A stretch of 64,000 nt of DNA from Frateuria_A sp049727805 (GTDB lineage: Bacteria; Pseudomonadota; Gammaproteobacteria; Xanthomonadales; Rhodanobacteraceae): positions 1 through 64,000 of the forward strand of contig NZ_JBCNYA010000011.1 in assembly GCF_049727805.1 (NCBI RefSeq), given 5' to 3'. The translations under genes and the position numbers were made by a program. The first letter of the stretch is position 1. Every line of letters begins with the position of its first letter. The notes under the pieces were generated by a model. That model ran no database searches. It worked only from the letters and a program-made list of their open reading frames with translations, and was not told the origin of the DNA. Positions 26,570 to 36,067 of this stretch are shown one piece after another.

Positions 26570-28684
26570 TCAGGCATGGACGTAGCGCGCGGCGGCGCCG
26601 ATCCAGCGTTCGATGAGTTTTTCGGCCGCGCGCGGCTGCTCGCGCAGCATCGCCTCGCCGACCTGCTGCACCGCCGGCAACAGGTGCGCGTCGCGCGCCA
26701 GATCGGCGATGCGGAAGGCAAGCTGGCCGGTCTGCCGCGTGCCGAGCACCTCGCCGGGTCCGCGCAGTTCCAGGTCCTTCTCGGCGATGCGGAAGCCGTC
26801 GCAGGTCTCGCGCATCACGTTGAGCCGCTCGCGCGCCAGCTGGCCCAGCGGCGGCTGGTAGAGCAGCACGCAATTGGAGGCCACCGCGCCGCGGCCGACG
26901 CGGCCGCGCAACTGGTGCAGCTGGGCCAGGCCCAACCGCTCGCTGTTCTCGATCACCATCAGGCTCGCGTTGGGCACGTCCACGCCCACCTCGATCACGG
27001 TGGTGGCGACCAGCACCGCCAGTTCGCCGGCCTTGAAGGCGTCCATCACCGCCTGCTTTTCCTTCGGCTTCATGCGGCCGTGGATCAACCCCACCCGGCA
27101 GCCGTCCAGCGCAGCGGAAAGCTCCGCGTGCGCCACCTCGGCCGCCTGCGCGCGGAGCTGCTCGGATTCCTCGATCAGCGTGCACACCCAGTAGGCCTGG
27201 CGGCCTTCCGCGCAAGCCGCGTGGATGCGCTCGATCACCTCGGCGCGGCGCGCATTGGAAACGGCGACCGTCTGCACCGGCGTACGGCCCGGCGGCAGTT
27301 CGTCGATCGACGAGACGTCGAGGTCGGCATACGCGCTCATCGCCAGCGTGCGCGGGATCGGCGTGGCGGTGAGCACCAGCTGGTGCGGCACCAGCTCCCC
27401 TTCCAGCCCCTTGTCGCGCAACGCCAGCCGCTGCTGCACGCCGAAACGGTGCTGCTCGTCGACGATCACAAGCCCCAGGCGCGCAAAGGCCACGCCCTCC
27501 TGCATCAGCGCGTGGGTACCGATCACCACCGGCGCGCCCCCGGCCACGCGCGCCAGGGCGTTGGCGCGCGCCTTGCCTTGTTGCTTGCCTGCCAGCCATT
27601 CGACCGCCACGCCGAGCGGTTCCAGCCAGTGGCGGAAATTGCGCAGATGCTGTTCGGCCAGCAGTTCGGTGGGCGCCATCAGCGCGACCTGCCAGCCGGC
27701 CTCCACTGCGGCAAGCGCAGCCAGCGCCGCAACCGCGGTCTTGCCGCTGCCGACGTCGCCTTGTACCAGCCGCAGCATCGGTTTGGCCTGCGCGAGGTCG
27801 GCGAGTACGTCGCGTGTCACCCGTTGCTGCGCGCCGGTCAACCGGAACGGCAGGCTTTCGACGAATCGGCCGCGCAGCTCGCCGATGCCATCCAACACTG
27901 GCGCGCGCCGCCGGCGCACGGCCGCGCGCATGCGCTTGAGGCTCAGGTGCTGGGTCAGCAGTTCCTCGAAGGCGAGGCGCTGCTGCGCCGGGTGCCGGCC
28001 GTTGACCAGGTCCGCCAGCGGTGCGTCCGGTGGCGGGCGGTGCGCGTACAGCAGCGCTTCGCGCAGGGAGGTCAGCCCATGCGCGGCGCACAGTTGCGCC
28101 GGAATGAGTTCCAGCGCGGCATCGGAGGGCAGCAGTGCGAGCGCCTTGTCGATCACTCCGGCCAGCCGCTTCTGTCCCAGGCCTTCGGTGGTCGGATAGA
28201 CCGGACTCAGGCGCTCGTCCACCGCCACCGCCTCGTCATCGGCCACGCGCTGGTATTGCGGGTGCACCATCTCCAGTCCCTGCGCGCCATGGCGAACCTC
28301 GCCGTAGCACAGCAGCTTCAGGCCGGGCTCGAGCTGTTCGGCCTGCGCACGGTGGAAATGGAAAAAGCGCAGCAGCAGCGTCTGGCGCGAGTCGTCGCCG
28401 ACCGCGACCTTCAGTTGCGGCCGATAGCGGAAGCCGCGCTCGACCGCCTCGACCGTGCCCAGCACCTGCGCGCGCTCGCCTGCCCGGAGGTCGGCGATGG
28501 CGGTGATGCGGGTCTTGTCCTCGTAGCGCAGCGGCAGGTGGAACCACAGGTCCTGCACACGCTCCAGACCGAGCCTGGCGAGCGTCGCGGCCAATGCCGG
28601 ACCGACGCCCGGCAGCGTGCCGAGCGGCGACAGGCCGGGATCGGCTGCAGGCGATGGGATGGCGCGGGCGTTGCGGGCGGGCAT
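26570..28684 (-). CDS. recG: ATP-dependent DNA helicase RecG
   Basis: A 704-residue double-strand DNA translocase that reverses stalled forks and acts on branched DNA. The N-terminal wedge domain includes an OB fold (about 60-160). The helicase core shows Walker A GDVGSGKTAVAALA, DEQHRFG as motif II, TATPIPRTLAM as motif III, and the TRG-like C-terminal part (LRGRVGRGAVASNCVLLY, FRIAEKDLELRGPGEVLGTRQ). Length agrees with E. coli RecG (693). The order rpoZ-spoT-(two genes)-recG recalls the E. coli spoT-recG neighbourhood. Confidence 0.96.
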   Translation of the reverse strand: MPARNARAIPSPAADPGLSPLGTLPGVGPALAATLARLGLERVQDLWFHLPLRYEDKTRITAIADLRAGERAQVLGTVEAVERGFRYRPQLKVAVGDDSRQTLLLRFFHFHRAQAEQLEPGLKLLCYGEVRHGAQGLEMVHPQYQRVADDEAVAVDERLSPVYPTTEGLGQKRLAGVIDKALALLPSDAALELIPAQLCAAHGLTSLREALLYAHRPPPDAPLADLVNGRHPAQQRLAFEELLTQHLSLKRMRAAVRRRRAPVLDGIGELRGRFVESLPFRLTGAQQRVTRDVLADLAQAKPMLRLVQGDVGSGKTAVAALAALAAVEAGWQVALMAPTELLAEQHLRNFRHWLEPLGVAVEWLAGKQQGKARANALARVAGGAPVVIGTHALMQEGVAFARLGLVIVDEQHRFGVQQRLALRDKGLEGELVPHQLVLTATPIPRTLAMSAYADLDVSSIDELPPGRTPVQTVAVSNARRAEVIERIHAACAEGRQAYWVCTLIEESEQLRAQAAEVAHAELSAALDGCRVGLIHGRMKPKEKQAVMDAFKAGELAVLVATTVIEVGVDVPNASLMVIENSERLGLAQLHQLRGRVGRGAVASNCVLLYQPPLGQLARERLNVMRETCDGFRIAEKDLELRGPGEVLGTRQTGQLAFRIADLARDAHLLPAVQQVGEAMLREQPRAAEKLIERWIGAAARYVHA

Positions 28685-28783
28685 GAAGACTTAAGCCTAG
28701 CCCAGCGCCCAGTCGGGATGCAGCATGCCGGTGTGGGTGCATGCCGCGCCGCGTGGTCAGGCCGCGGCGCGGCGCATGGGCTT

Positions 28784-29167
<384 letters not shown>

Positions 29168-29237
29168 GGCGGGCCTCATGGGGGTAAGGCGTGCCAGTGT
29201 AAACCGTCCGCACCGGAACCTGGCCAGCGGCGCCCGC

Positions 29238-29768
29238 TCAGAACGGGATCGCGTCGTGCGTGGCGATGCCCACGTCCACGCCCGGGTAGCGCAGACCGGA
29301 AAAATAGCGGTTGGTATGCGCCACGATCTGCTCACCGTCCAACGCCACGCCGTGGAATTCGCTGGCAGTGGTGGTGTGCGCGTCGCTGGCCAGCGTCACG
29401 GTAAAACCCTCGGTCGCTGCACGCTGCGCGGTGGTGCGGATGCAGTAGTCGCTCTGCGCGCCGGCGATCACCAGGCGGCGCACGCCCCTTTCCCGCAGCA
29501 GGGCGCGCAGCGGCGTATCGGCAAAGGCGTCGTAAAAGATCTTGGACACCTGCGCCTCTTCCGCTGCCGGCACCAGGCCAGCCGCAAGCTGCCAGGCAGC
29601 ACTGCCGTGCGGAAGGTCTTCGTCGACGTGCTGAACCCACACCACCGGGGCGCCGGCGGCACGCGCGCGCTCCACCAGCGCGCCGGTGCGGGCGACCACG
29701 CCGCCGGCGTCGAAGCAGCCCTCGAGCACGCCGACCTGCAGGTCGATCACGAGCAGCGCCGTGGTCAT
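29238..29768 (-). CDS. Isochorismatase-like cysteine hydrolase
   Basis: A 176-residue single-domain hydrolase. The triad is visible: Asp in LLVIDLQVGV, Lys in VSKIFYDAF and the nucleophile Cys in IAGAQSDYCIRTTA. Members cleave amides or vinyl ethers such as nicotinamide or ureidoacrylate; the substrate here is unknown. It starts three bases after spoT stops, so it is in the spoT transcript. A link to the stringent response is not implied by that alone. Confidence 0.9.
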   Translation of the reverse strand: MTTALLVIDLQVGVLEGCFDAGGVVARTGALVERARAAGAPVVWVQHVDEDLPHGSAAWQLAAGLVPAAEEAQVSKIFYDAFADTPLRALLRERGVRRLVIAGAQSDYCIRTTAQRAATEGFTVTLASDAHTTTASEFHGVALDGEQIVAHTNRYFSGLRYPGVDVGIATHDAIPF

Positions 29769-29771
29769 CGT

Positions 29772-31931
29772 TCAGAGCGGATAGCGGTAGGCGCCGCTGA
29801 CCACGCCGGTGCGCCGCACGCGGCGGATCACGTCGGCCAGGTGCTTGCGGTTCTTCACTTCCATCGCGAACAGCAGCGTGGCCGCCGACGCGTCGCGCTC
29901 GACGTATTCGACGTTCTCGATGTTGGAGTCGGCCGCGGCGATCGCCGCCGCGACGGTCGCCAGCACCCCGGGCCGGTTGATGACCTCGATGCGCAACTCG
30001 GCGCGGTAGTCGCCCTGCACGTCGCGGTCCCATTCGATCGCCACGCAGCGTTCCGGCGACTTGCGGAACTCGGCCACGTTCGGGCATTCCACGCGATGCA
30101 CCACGATGCCCTTGCCCGACGAGAGGTAGCCGACGATCTCGTCGCCCGGCAACGGATGGCAGCAGTTGCCGAAGCTCAGCACGCCGCGCTCGGCGCCGGT
30201 AATGCGGATCTTCTCGCTGGCGTGCGGCGTGGTGGTCGCGCGGCCACCACCACGCAGTGCGACCAGATGGTGCGCGACCTGATCGGGCATGCGGTTGCCC
30301 AGCGCGATGTCGGCCAGCAGTTCCTCCAGCCGGCGCAGCTTGGAATCCTCCAGGAAACGGTCCAGCGCCTTGGCCGGGATCGCATCGATGTTGGTGCCCA
30401 GCGCATCCAGTGCGCGGTCGAGCATGCGGTGGCCGAAGTCGACGGCATCCTCGTGCTGCAGGTGCTTGAGGTACTGCCGGATCGCCGTGCGCGCCTTGCC
30501 GGTGACCACGAATTCCAGCCAGGCCGGGTTGGGCACCGCCGAGGGCGCGGTGATGATTTCCACCAGTTGGCCCGATTCCAGCCGCGTGCGCAGCGGCAGC
30601 AGCTTCTTGTCCACCCGCGCGGCCACCGCGTGGTCGCCCACGTCGGTGTGCACCGCGTAGGCGAAGTCCAGCGCCGTGGCGTTGCGCGGCAGCGCCAGGA
30701 TGTCGCCGCGCGGGGTGAACAGGTAGACCTCGTCGGGGAACAGGTCGATCTTGACGTTCTCGATGAACTCCGACGACGAGGGCGTGTGCGCCTGGCTGTC
30801 GGCCAGCGCGGAGAGCCACTCGCGCGCACGCGCCTGGGCGCTGTTGGCCGGACCCGAGTCGGTCTTGTAGGCCCAGTGCGCGGCGACGCCCCGCTCGGCT
30901 ACCGAATCCATCTCGGCGGTGCGGATCTGCACCTCGATCGGCGCGCCGAACGGACCCAGCAGCACGGTGTGCAGCGACTGGTAGCCGTTGGCCTTGGGAA
31001 TCGCGATGAAGTCCTTGAAGCGGCGGTCGACCGGCTTGTACAGCGAATGCACGGCGCCCAGCGCCATGTAGCAGCTCATCGCGGTGTCGACCACCACGCG
31101 GAAGCCATACACGTCCATCAGTTGCGCGAAGCTCTTGTGCTCGTTGCGCATCTTCGAATAGATGCTCCACGCCGACTTGATGCGCCCGACCACGCGCGCC
31201 GGCAGGTGCTCGGCGGCCAGCCGCGCGGCCAGCGCGTGCTCGATCTTGCTCATCACCTCGCGGCGGTTGCCCAGCGCGGCGCGGATGCGCTCGCTGATCA
31301 CGCGGTAGCGGTCGGGGTGGAGCGAGCGGAATCCCAGGTCCTGCAGTTCCGCCTTGAATTTGTTCATGCCTAAGCGCTGGGCGATCGGTGCGTAGATTTC
31401 CAGCGTCTCGCGCGCGATGCGCCGGCGCGCGGATGGCTCCTTGGCGCCGAGCGTGCGCATGTTGTGCAGGCGGTCGGCCAGCTTGATCAGGATCACGCGG
31501 ATGTCGCGCGCCATCGCCAGCAGCATCTTGCGGAAGCTTTCCGCATCGGCCTCCTGGCGATTGGAGAAGCGCATCTTGTCCAGCTTGGTGACGCCGTCGA
31601 CCAGGTCGGCCACCACCTCGCCGAATTCGGCGGTGATGTCGGCGCGGCTGAGCTCGGTGTCTTCCAGCGTGTCGTGCAGGATCGCCGCGATGATGGTTTC
31701 AGCGTCCAGGCCCAGCTCGGCGAGGATGCCGGCGACGGCGATCGGATGGGTGATGTACGGCTCGCCGCTCTTGCGCGCCTGGCCGCGATGCGCATGCGCG
31801 CCTACCTCGTAGGCGCGCAGCACGCGCGCCACCTGGGCTTCCGGGAGATAGGCCGCGCGCTCCTTGAGCGCCAGCACGTACGGGGGCAGCACGGACGGGT
31901 CCACGGGGACGGAGGGCGTGGTCGCCGTCAT
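29772..31931 (-). CDS. spoT: Bifunctional (p)ppGpp synthetase/hydrolase SpoT
   Basis: A 719-residue RelA/SpoT protein that makes and degrades the alarmone (p)ppGpp. The hydrolase HD domain is intact (ITHPIAVAGILAEL, AAILHDTLEDT). The synthetase domain has RFKDFIAIPKANGYQSLHT and PIEVQIRT, which is the SpoT rather than RelA form. TGS (VYLFTPRGDILALPRNATAL), helical and C-terminal ACT domains (VINRPGVLATVAAAIAAADSN) follow. It is downstream of rpoZ with a gap of 112 bases, the usual rpoZ-spoT pairing in gammaproteobacteria. Confidence 0.96.
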   Translation of the reverse strand: MTATTPSVPVDPSVLPPYVLALKERAAYLPEAQVARVLRAYEVGAHAHRGQARKSGEPYITHPIAVAGILAELGLDAETIIAAILHDTLEDTELSRADITAEFGEVVADLVDGVTKLDKMRFSNRQEADAESFRKMLLAMARDIRVILIKLADRLHNMRTLGAKEPSARRRIARETLEIYAPIAQRLGMNKFKAELQDLGFRSLHPDRYRVISERIRAALGNRREVMSKIEHALAARLAAEHLPARVVGRIKSAWSIYSKMRNEHKSFAQLMDVYGFRVVVDTAMSCYMALGAVHSLYKPVDRRFKDFIAIPKANGYQSLHTVLLGPFGAPIEVQIRTAEMDSVAERGVAAHWAYKTDSGPANSAQARAREWLSALADSQAHTPSSSEFIENVKIDLFPDEVYLFTPRGDILALPRNATALDFAYAVHTDVGDHAVAARVDKKLLPLRTRLESGQLVEIITAPSAVPNPAWLEFVVTGKARTAIRQYLKHLQHEDAVDFGHRMLDRALDALGTNIDAIPAKALDRFLEDSKLRRLEELLADIALGNRMPDQVAHHLVALRGGGRATTTPHASEKIRITGAERGVLSFGNCCHPLPGDEIVGYLSSGKGIVVHRVECPNVAEFRKSPERCVAIEWDRDVQGDYRAELRIEVINRPGVLATVAAAIAAADSNIENVEYVERDASAATLLFAMEVKNRKHLADVIRRVRRTGVVSGAYRYPL

Positions 31932-32043
31932 GGGTTCGCGATCCCCGTTCAGACGGTGCTTCCGTGCGGTTCAACGCCAGGCATGGCGAGGATGCCGGCG
32001 GGGCCGGCAGGGCGACTGCACCATCGACAGCCGCCGGCGGACA

Positions 32044-32334
32044 TCAGTCGTCGCCGCCCTTGGACAGATCGTCGTCGACCTCGGCGGCAGCCCATTCCAG
32101 CGCCTCGCGTTCGGCGCGCTCGCGCTCGGCACGATCGATCTCGTCGATGGTGGCCTGGTCGATGCGGCGATCGGCGATCTCGCGCAGGGCGAGCACCGTG
32201 GGCTTGTCGTGGTCGGGGTTGACCGCGGGCTCGGCGCCCTTTTCCAGCTGGCGGGCGCGCTTGGTCGCCATCAGCACCAGCTCGAAGCGGTTGTCCACCA
32301 CCTCGAGGCAATCTTCCACGGTAATGCGGGCCAT
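32044..32334 (-). CDS. rpoZ: RNA polymerase omega subunit
   Basis: A 96-residue omega subunit that supports RNA polymerase assembly and forms part of the first ppGpp site. It starts MARITVEDCLEVVDNRFELV and has the conserved ATKRARQLEKGAEP and KPTVLALREIA stretches; the N-terminal MAR motif needed for ppGpp binding is present. Unlike E. coli, gmk is not directly upstream: mlaA and the mlaFEDCB operon lie in between. Confidence 0.96.
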   Translation of the reverse strand: MARITVEDCLEVVDNRFELVLMATKRARQLEKGAEPAVNPDHDKPTVLALREIADRRIDQATIDEIDRAERERAEREALEWAAAEVDDDLSKGGDD

Positions 32335-32462
32335 GCGAAATCCTCAAGCACAAAGGCAACTTAGAGAGGGCGAAGTGTAGCGGAGCGGCGGCTTGGCTGG
32401 CAATGCGGCATGCGCGTATCATGCGCGGTTCGATCGCCGGCCACCGGCGCCGATCCGCCTGA

Positions 32463-32492
32463 CTGACAAAATATAAAACCAGGCGGTACACT
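32463..32492 (+). promoter_or_regulatory. mlaA: Candidate sigma-70 promoter of mlaA
   Basis: CTGACA (32463-32468) and TACACT (32487-32492) are 18 bases apart, with an AT-rich spacer (AAATATAAAACC). Transcription would begin about 25 bases before the mlaA ATG. The rpoZ promoter must lie in the same 190-base divergent region. Confidence 0.45.
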
Positions 32493-32524
32493 TTTGCGGT
32501 ACCCGTAGCGGATCCTGCCCACCG

Positions 32525-33355
32525 ATGCTCTCCCTGCCCCGTCTTTCCCCAAGCCGCCTGCTGCCGCTGGTCGCCCTGGCGCTGCTGGCCGGCTGCACCA
32601 TCGCCAAGCCGCGCACCGACGATCCGCTGGAGAAGTTCAACCGCAAGGTCTACGCGTTCAACGACTCGCTGGACAAGGCGGTGATCCGCCCGGTCGCGGT
32701 GGGCTACCGCAAGGTGACCAATCCGCCGGTGCGCCGCTCGGTCAGCGACTTCTTCACCAACCTGCGCATGCCGATCACGGTCGCCAACGACCTGCTGCAG
32801 GCGCGGCCCAAGCAGGCGTTGCAGAGCACCGGGCGCTTCCTGGTCAACCTCACGCTGGGCCTGGGCGGTTTCTTCGACCCGGCCAGCCAGCTCGGCATCC
32901 CGCTGGAGGACAACGACTTCGGCGTGACCCTGGCGCGCTGGGGCGTGCCCGACGGCGACTATCTGGTGCTGCCGCTGATCGGCCCGACCACCGTGCGCGA
33001 CGTGTGGCGCATGCCGGTGGACAGCTACTTCTTCGATCCGCTGTCGATCTACGCGCGCACGCACGACTACAAGTACGGCCAGCAGTACCTGCCGCAACTG
33101 ATGTACCTGGTGACGCTGCGCTCGCGCGGCATCGATGCGGAGAGCTTCCTCGAATCGGCCTACGATCCGTATGTGTTCATGCGCGACGCCTACCGCCAGC
33201 GCCGCCTGTACCAGATCTACGACGGCAACCCGCCGGCCGAAGTGATCCAGCAGATGCAGGGCCTGAACGACGACAACTTCGATCCCGAGCAGTTGCTGGA
33301 CGAGCAGCACCAGTGGGAGAACAAGCACCCGGACTCGGGCGAGCACAAGCAGTAG
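32525..33355 (+). CDS. mlaA: Outer membrane lipoprotein MlaA
   Basis: A 276-residue lipoprotein (signal LLPLVALALLAGC, Cys22 lipidated) of the VacJ/MlaA family. It forms a donut in the outer membrane that removes phospholipids from the outer leaflet and hands them to MlaC. Typical stretches are DPLEKFNRKVYAFNDSLD, FFTNLRMPITVANDLLQ and GGFFDPASQLGIP. The C-terminus has a charged tail after the core. In E. coli mlaA is far from the other mla genes; here it converges on mlaB with a terminator between. Confidence 0.96.
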   Translation: MLSLPRLSPSRLLPLVALALLAGCTIAKPRTDDPLEKFNRKVYAFNDSLDKAVIRPVAVGYRKVTNPPVRRSVSDFFTNLRMPITVANDLLQARPKQALQSTGRFLVNLTLGLGGFFDPASQLGIPLEDNDFGVTLARWGVPDGDYLVLPLIGPTTVRDVWRMPVDSYFFDPLSIYARTHDYKYGQQYLPQLMYLVTLRSRGIDAESFLESAYDPYVFMRDAYRQRRLYQIYDGNPPAEVIQQMQGLNDDNFDPEQLLDEQHQWENKHPDSGEHKQ

Positions 33356-33374
33356 GCGTGCCCCGGCCCACCAA

Positions 33375-33408
33375 CGAAAAAAGGGCCCCGGCGGGCCCCT
33401 TTTTTTTC
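33375..33408. terminator. Bidirectional terminator between mlaA and mlaB
   Basis: GGGCCC-CGGC-GGGCCC with an A run before (six A) and eight T after. It works for mlaA on the plus strand and for the mlaFEDCB transcript on the minus strand. Confidence 0.88.
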
Positions 33409-33424
33409 TGCAAGCGTCAGGCGC

Positions 33425-33724
33425 TCAGCCGACCAGCACGTCGACCTCGCACACCTGCGCCAGCGCGCGCATGCCCTCGGGCATGTTTTCCACGACCAGC
33501 GTACGGCCCAGTTGCCGGGCCTGCGCCTGCGCCGCCAGCACGCAGGCCAGCCCGGCACTGTCGCTGCGCTCGACGCCGGCGAGGTCGAGCCGCGCCACCG
33601 GCTCGGCAGTCAGCGCCGCGCCGATCGCCTTCAGTGCGGCGGCGGCCGTGTCGAAACTCAGCACGCCACTGACGCCGAGCGTGCCCGGCGCCGTGCGCTG
33701 GAGCTGGAACGTGGCCGCGCTCAC
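33425..33724 (-). CDS. mlaB: STAS-domain protein MlaB
   Basis: A 99-residue cytoplasmic STAS protein that binds MlaF and stabilises the ABC transporter. The core reads VSGVLSFDTAAAALKAIGAA and RLDLAGVERSDSAGLACVLA; the SDSAG loop corresponds to the site that contacts MlaF. It overlaps the mlaC stop by four bases and is the last gene of the mlaFEDCB operon, the same order as in E. coli. Confidence 0.93.
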   Translation of the reverse strand: MSAATFQLQRTAPGTLGVSGVLSFDTAAAALKAIGAALTAEPVARLDLAGVERSDSAGLACVLAAQAQARQLGRTLVVENMPEGMRALAQVCEVDVLVG

Positions 33725-34392
33725 GAGGCCTTGCTGTCCTTGTCCATGGTTTCCAGCGCCTTCTCGCCCTGGCTTTCCAGGTTGGCGATCAGCTTCTCGA
33801 TGCCGACCTTGCGCACCTCCGCGTCGACCTGGTTACGGTAGTTGGTGACGTAGGAGATGCCTTCGATGATCACGTCGTAGGCCTTCCACTCGCCGTCCTT
33901 GCTCTTGCGGAAGGCGTAGTCCACCGAGAGCTTCTTGCCGTCGTCGAGCACGACCTGGGTGCGCACCACGGTGCGCTTGTCATAGAGGTCTCCACTGAAG
34001 GGCAGCACCTGCACCGCGCCCTTGGTGTAGTTGAGCAGGCCTTCGGCGTAGCGGTGGGTGATCGAGTTGTAGAACGCCTTGGCGAAGCGCTCGCGCTGCT
34101 CAGGCGTGGCCTCCTTGGCATGCCGGCCGAGCACCAGGATGGAGGCATAGTCGATGTCGAAGTGCGGCAGGAACACATCGTCGATCACGCTGATCAACTT
34201 TTCCTTGTCGTTCTTCAGTTCATCGCGGTGGCCGGCGATGGTGGTATCGAGCTGGTGAGCGATTTCCTTGACTATCTGCTCCGGGGTCTGCTGGGCAGCC
34301 GGCGCCTGCGCGGCGGCATCCTGGGCCAGCACGGGAGAGGCGGCCACGGTGCCGAACGCGATGGCCATGGCGAAAGCCAGAGTGCGCAACAT
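33721..34392 (-). CDS. mlaC: Periplasmic phospholipid carrier MlaC
   Basis: A 223-residue soluble periplasmic protein (signal MLRTLAFAMAIAFGTVAASPVLAQ) that ferries a phospholipid between MlaA and MlaD. The Tol-tol-Ttg2 fold is evident in VIDDVFLPHFDIDYASILVLG, ATPEQRERFAKAFYNSI and WKAYDVIIEGISYVTNYRNQ. Length matches E. coli MlaC (211) with a slightly longer Ala/Gln-rich lead and Lys/Ser tail. There are 32 bases between mlaD and mlaC. Confidence 0.95.
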   Translation of the reverse strand: MLRTLAFAMAIAFGTVAASPVLAQDAAAQAPAAQQTPEQIVKEIAHQLDTTIAGHRDELKNDKEKLISVIDDVFLPHFDIDYASILVLGRHAKEATPEQRERFAKAFYNSITHRYAEGLLNYTKGAVQVLPFSGDLYDKRTVVRTQVVLDDGKKLSVDYAFRKSKDGEWKAYDVIIEGISYVTNYRNQVDAEVRKVGIEKLIANLESQGEKALETMDKDSKAS

Positions 34393-34424
34393 GGGGAAAA
34401 CTCCTTGTGGGATGCCGGCGATAC

Positions 34425-35285
34425 TCAGTGCTTGCCGGCGGGGGTGTCGTTGGACGCGTCCTTCTTCTCGGCTGGCGAGCCGTTGACCAGGAACTTGCCG
34501 ATAAGGTCTTCGAGCTGCATGGCCGACTGGGTCAGCACCATCTCGTCACCGTTCTTGAGGAACTCCGGCGAGCCGCCGGGTTGGATCGCAACGTACTGGG
34601 TGCCGATCAAACCGCTGGTGAACACAGCGGCGGCCGAATCGTCGGGAATCTGGTCGTATTTCTTGTCGATCGAGAGGATGACCTCGGCGTCCAGCTTGGC
34701 AGGATCGGCAAGCACGGCGGCAACGCTGCCGATCGGCACGCCCGCCATCTTCACCGGCGCGCCCACCGACAGTGCGCCGACGTTGCTGAAGCGCGCCTTC
34801 AGCGAGTAGCTGCCGCCGAGGTTGTCGGCCACGCCGCCGGCACCGAAGAACTTGCCGAGCATCTCCTCCAGTTGCTGCGCCGGCTTGGTGCGCGCCAGCG
34901 TGCCGCCGTCGGCCAGCTCCTTCTTCGAGCTGCCGTACTCGATACCGACGTACTGGTCGCCGAGCAGGCCGCTGGTGAAGATCGTGGCGATCGAGTCGTC
35001 CGGGATGTGGCTGTACGCCTGGTCGATCGACAGCTTCACGTCGGCCGCTTCCTGCTTGGGATCGAGCGTGATCGAGCTCACCTGGCCCACGCGCACGCCG
35101 GCGATCTTCACCGGCGCGCGCTCCTTGAGCTGGCCGATGTTGGCGAAGTGCGCCTCGACCGTGTAGCTCGCGCCCTGGTGCGTGTTGGCCACCGAGGTGG
35201 TCTGCGTCGCCAGGTAGGCCAGCGCGGCGAAGCCGAGCACGATGAACAGGCCGGTGCCCACGGCATAGGAATTTCTCTGGCTCAC
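34425..35285 (-). CDS. mlaD: MlaD with two tandem MCE domains
   Basis: A 286-residue inner-membrane-anchored lipid-binding protein. One N-terminal helix (about 9-27) is followed by two MCE domains, residues about 41-148 and 160-267. Paired segments make the repeat plain: ANIGQLKERAPVKIAGVRVG with SNVGALSVGAPVKMAGVPIG, IPDDSIATIFTSGLLGDQYV with IPDDSAAAVFTSGLIGTQYV, and QLEEMLGKFF with QLEDLIGKFL. E. coli MlaD has one MCE domain in about 183 residues. MCE domains form hexameric rings with a central pore; this protein should build two stacked rings. Both repeats keep the pore-helix end. See findings. Confidence 0.95.
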   Translation of the reverse strand: MSQRNSYAVGTGLFIVLGFAALAYLATQTTSVANTHQGASYTVEAHFANIGQLKERAPVKIAGVRVGQVSSITLDPKQEAADVKLSIDQAYSHIPDDSIATIFTSGLLGDQYVGIEYGSSKKELADGGTLARTKPAQQLEEMLGKFFGAGGVADNLGGSYSLKARFSNVGALSVGAPVKMAGVPIGSVAAVLADPAKLDAEVILSIDKKYDQIPDDSAAAVFTSGLIGTQYVAIQPGGSPEFLKNGDEMVLTQSAMQLEDLIGKFLVNGSPAEKKDASNDTPAGKH

Positions 35286-35296
35286 GGCTCAGGTCC

Positions 35297-36067
35297 TCAC
35301 ATGAGAAAAGCGGTCAGCACGAAGTCCAGCGCGAGGATCGCGATGGACGAGGCGACCACGGTGCGGGTGGTGGCGTAGGCCACGCCTTCGCTGGTCGGCG
35401 GCGTGGTGTAGCCCTGGTAGACGGCGATCAGCGAGACCACCGCACCGAACGCCAGGCTCTTGACCAGGATGCCGTTGACCACGTCCTTCCAGACATCGAC
35501 GGTGGCGGTCATGTTCGACCAGAACGTGCCGTTGTCGATGCCCAGCCAGGTCACGCCGACCAGGTGTCCGCCGAAGATGCCCAGCGCGCAGAACACCGCG
35601 CAGAGCAGCGGCATGGCGATCAGTCCGGCCAGGTAGCGCGGCACCGCGACATAGGCGATCGGGTCGACCGCCATCATCTCCATCGCGGCGAGCTGGTCGG
35701 TGGCGCGCATCAGGCCGATCTCGGCGGTAATGGACGTGCCGGCGCGGCCGGCGAACAGCAGTGCGGTGACCACCGGACCGAGCTCGCGGTAGATTGCGAT
35801 CGCCACCACCGTACCGCTGGCCGCGGTGCCGCCGAAGATCGACAGCACGTAATAGAGTTGAAGGCCCAGCACCATGCCGACGAACAGGCCGCAGACCATG
35901 ATGATGGTCAGGCTCATCGCGCCGACGAACCACAGCTGGCGCACCGTTTCGCGCGCGTGTTTCAGGCTGCGCGGCACCGCCGCCAGCAGGGTCAGCAGGA
36001 ACAGGCCCGCGTCGCCGATCTGCGCCAGGGCGTTGGTGATCACGTTGCGTTGCGGCTGTGCGCTCAT
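35297..36067 (-). CDS. mlaE: ABC transporter permease MlaE
   Basis: A 256-residue membrane permease of the MlaE family, forming with MlaF the inner membrane ABC complex bound to the MlaD ring. Conserved stretches are FVGMVLGLQLYYVL, RELGPVVTALLFAGRAGTSI and AEIGLMRATDQLAAMEMMAVD. The ATG at 36067 overlaps the mlaF stop by four bases. There are 11 bases between its stop and mlaD. Confidence 0.96.
   Translation of the reverse strand: MSAQPQRNVITNALAQIGDAGLFLLTLLAAVPRSLKHARETVRQLWFVGAMSLTIIMVCGLFVGMVLGLQLYYVLSIFGGTAASGTVVAIAIYRELGPVVTALLFAGRAGTSITAEIGLMRATDQLAAMEMMAVDPIAYVAVPRYLAGLIAMPLLCAVFCALGIFGGHLVGVTWLGIDNGTFWSNMTATVDVWKDVVNGILVKSLAFGAVVSLIAVYQGYTTPPTSEGVAYATTRTVVASSIAILALDFVLTAFLM

Noticed and set aside
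34425..35285. mlaD repeat as an assembly duplication
   Set aside because: The two copies differ at about half their residues and keep one reading frame, so this is an old gene-internal duplication.
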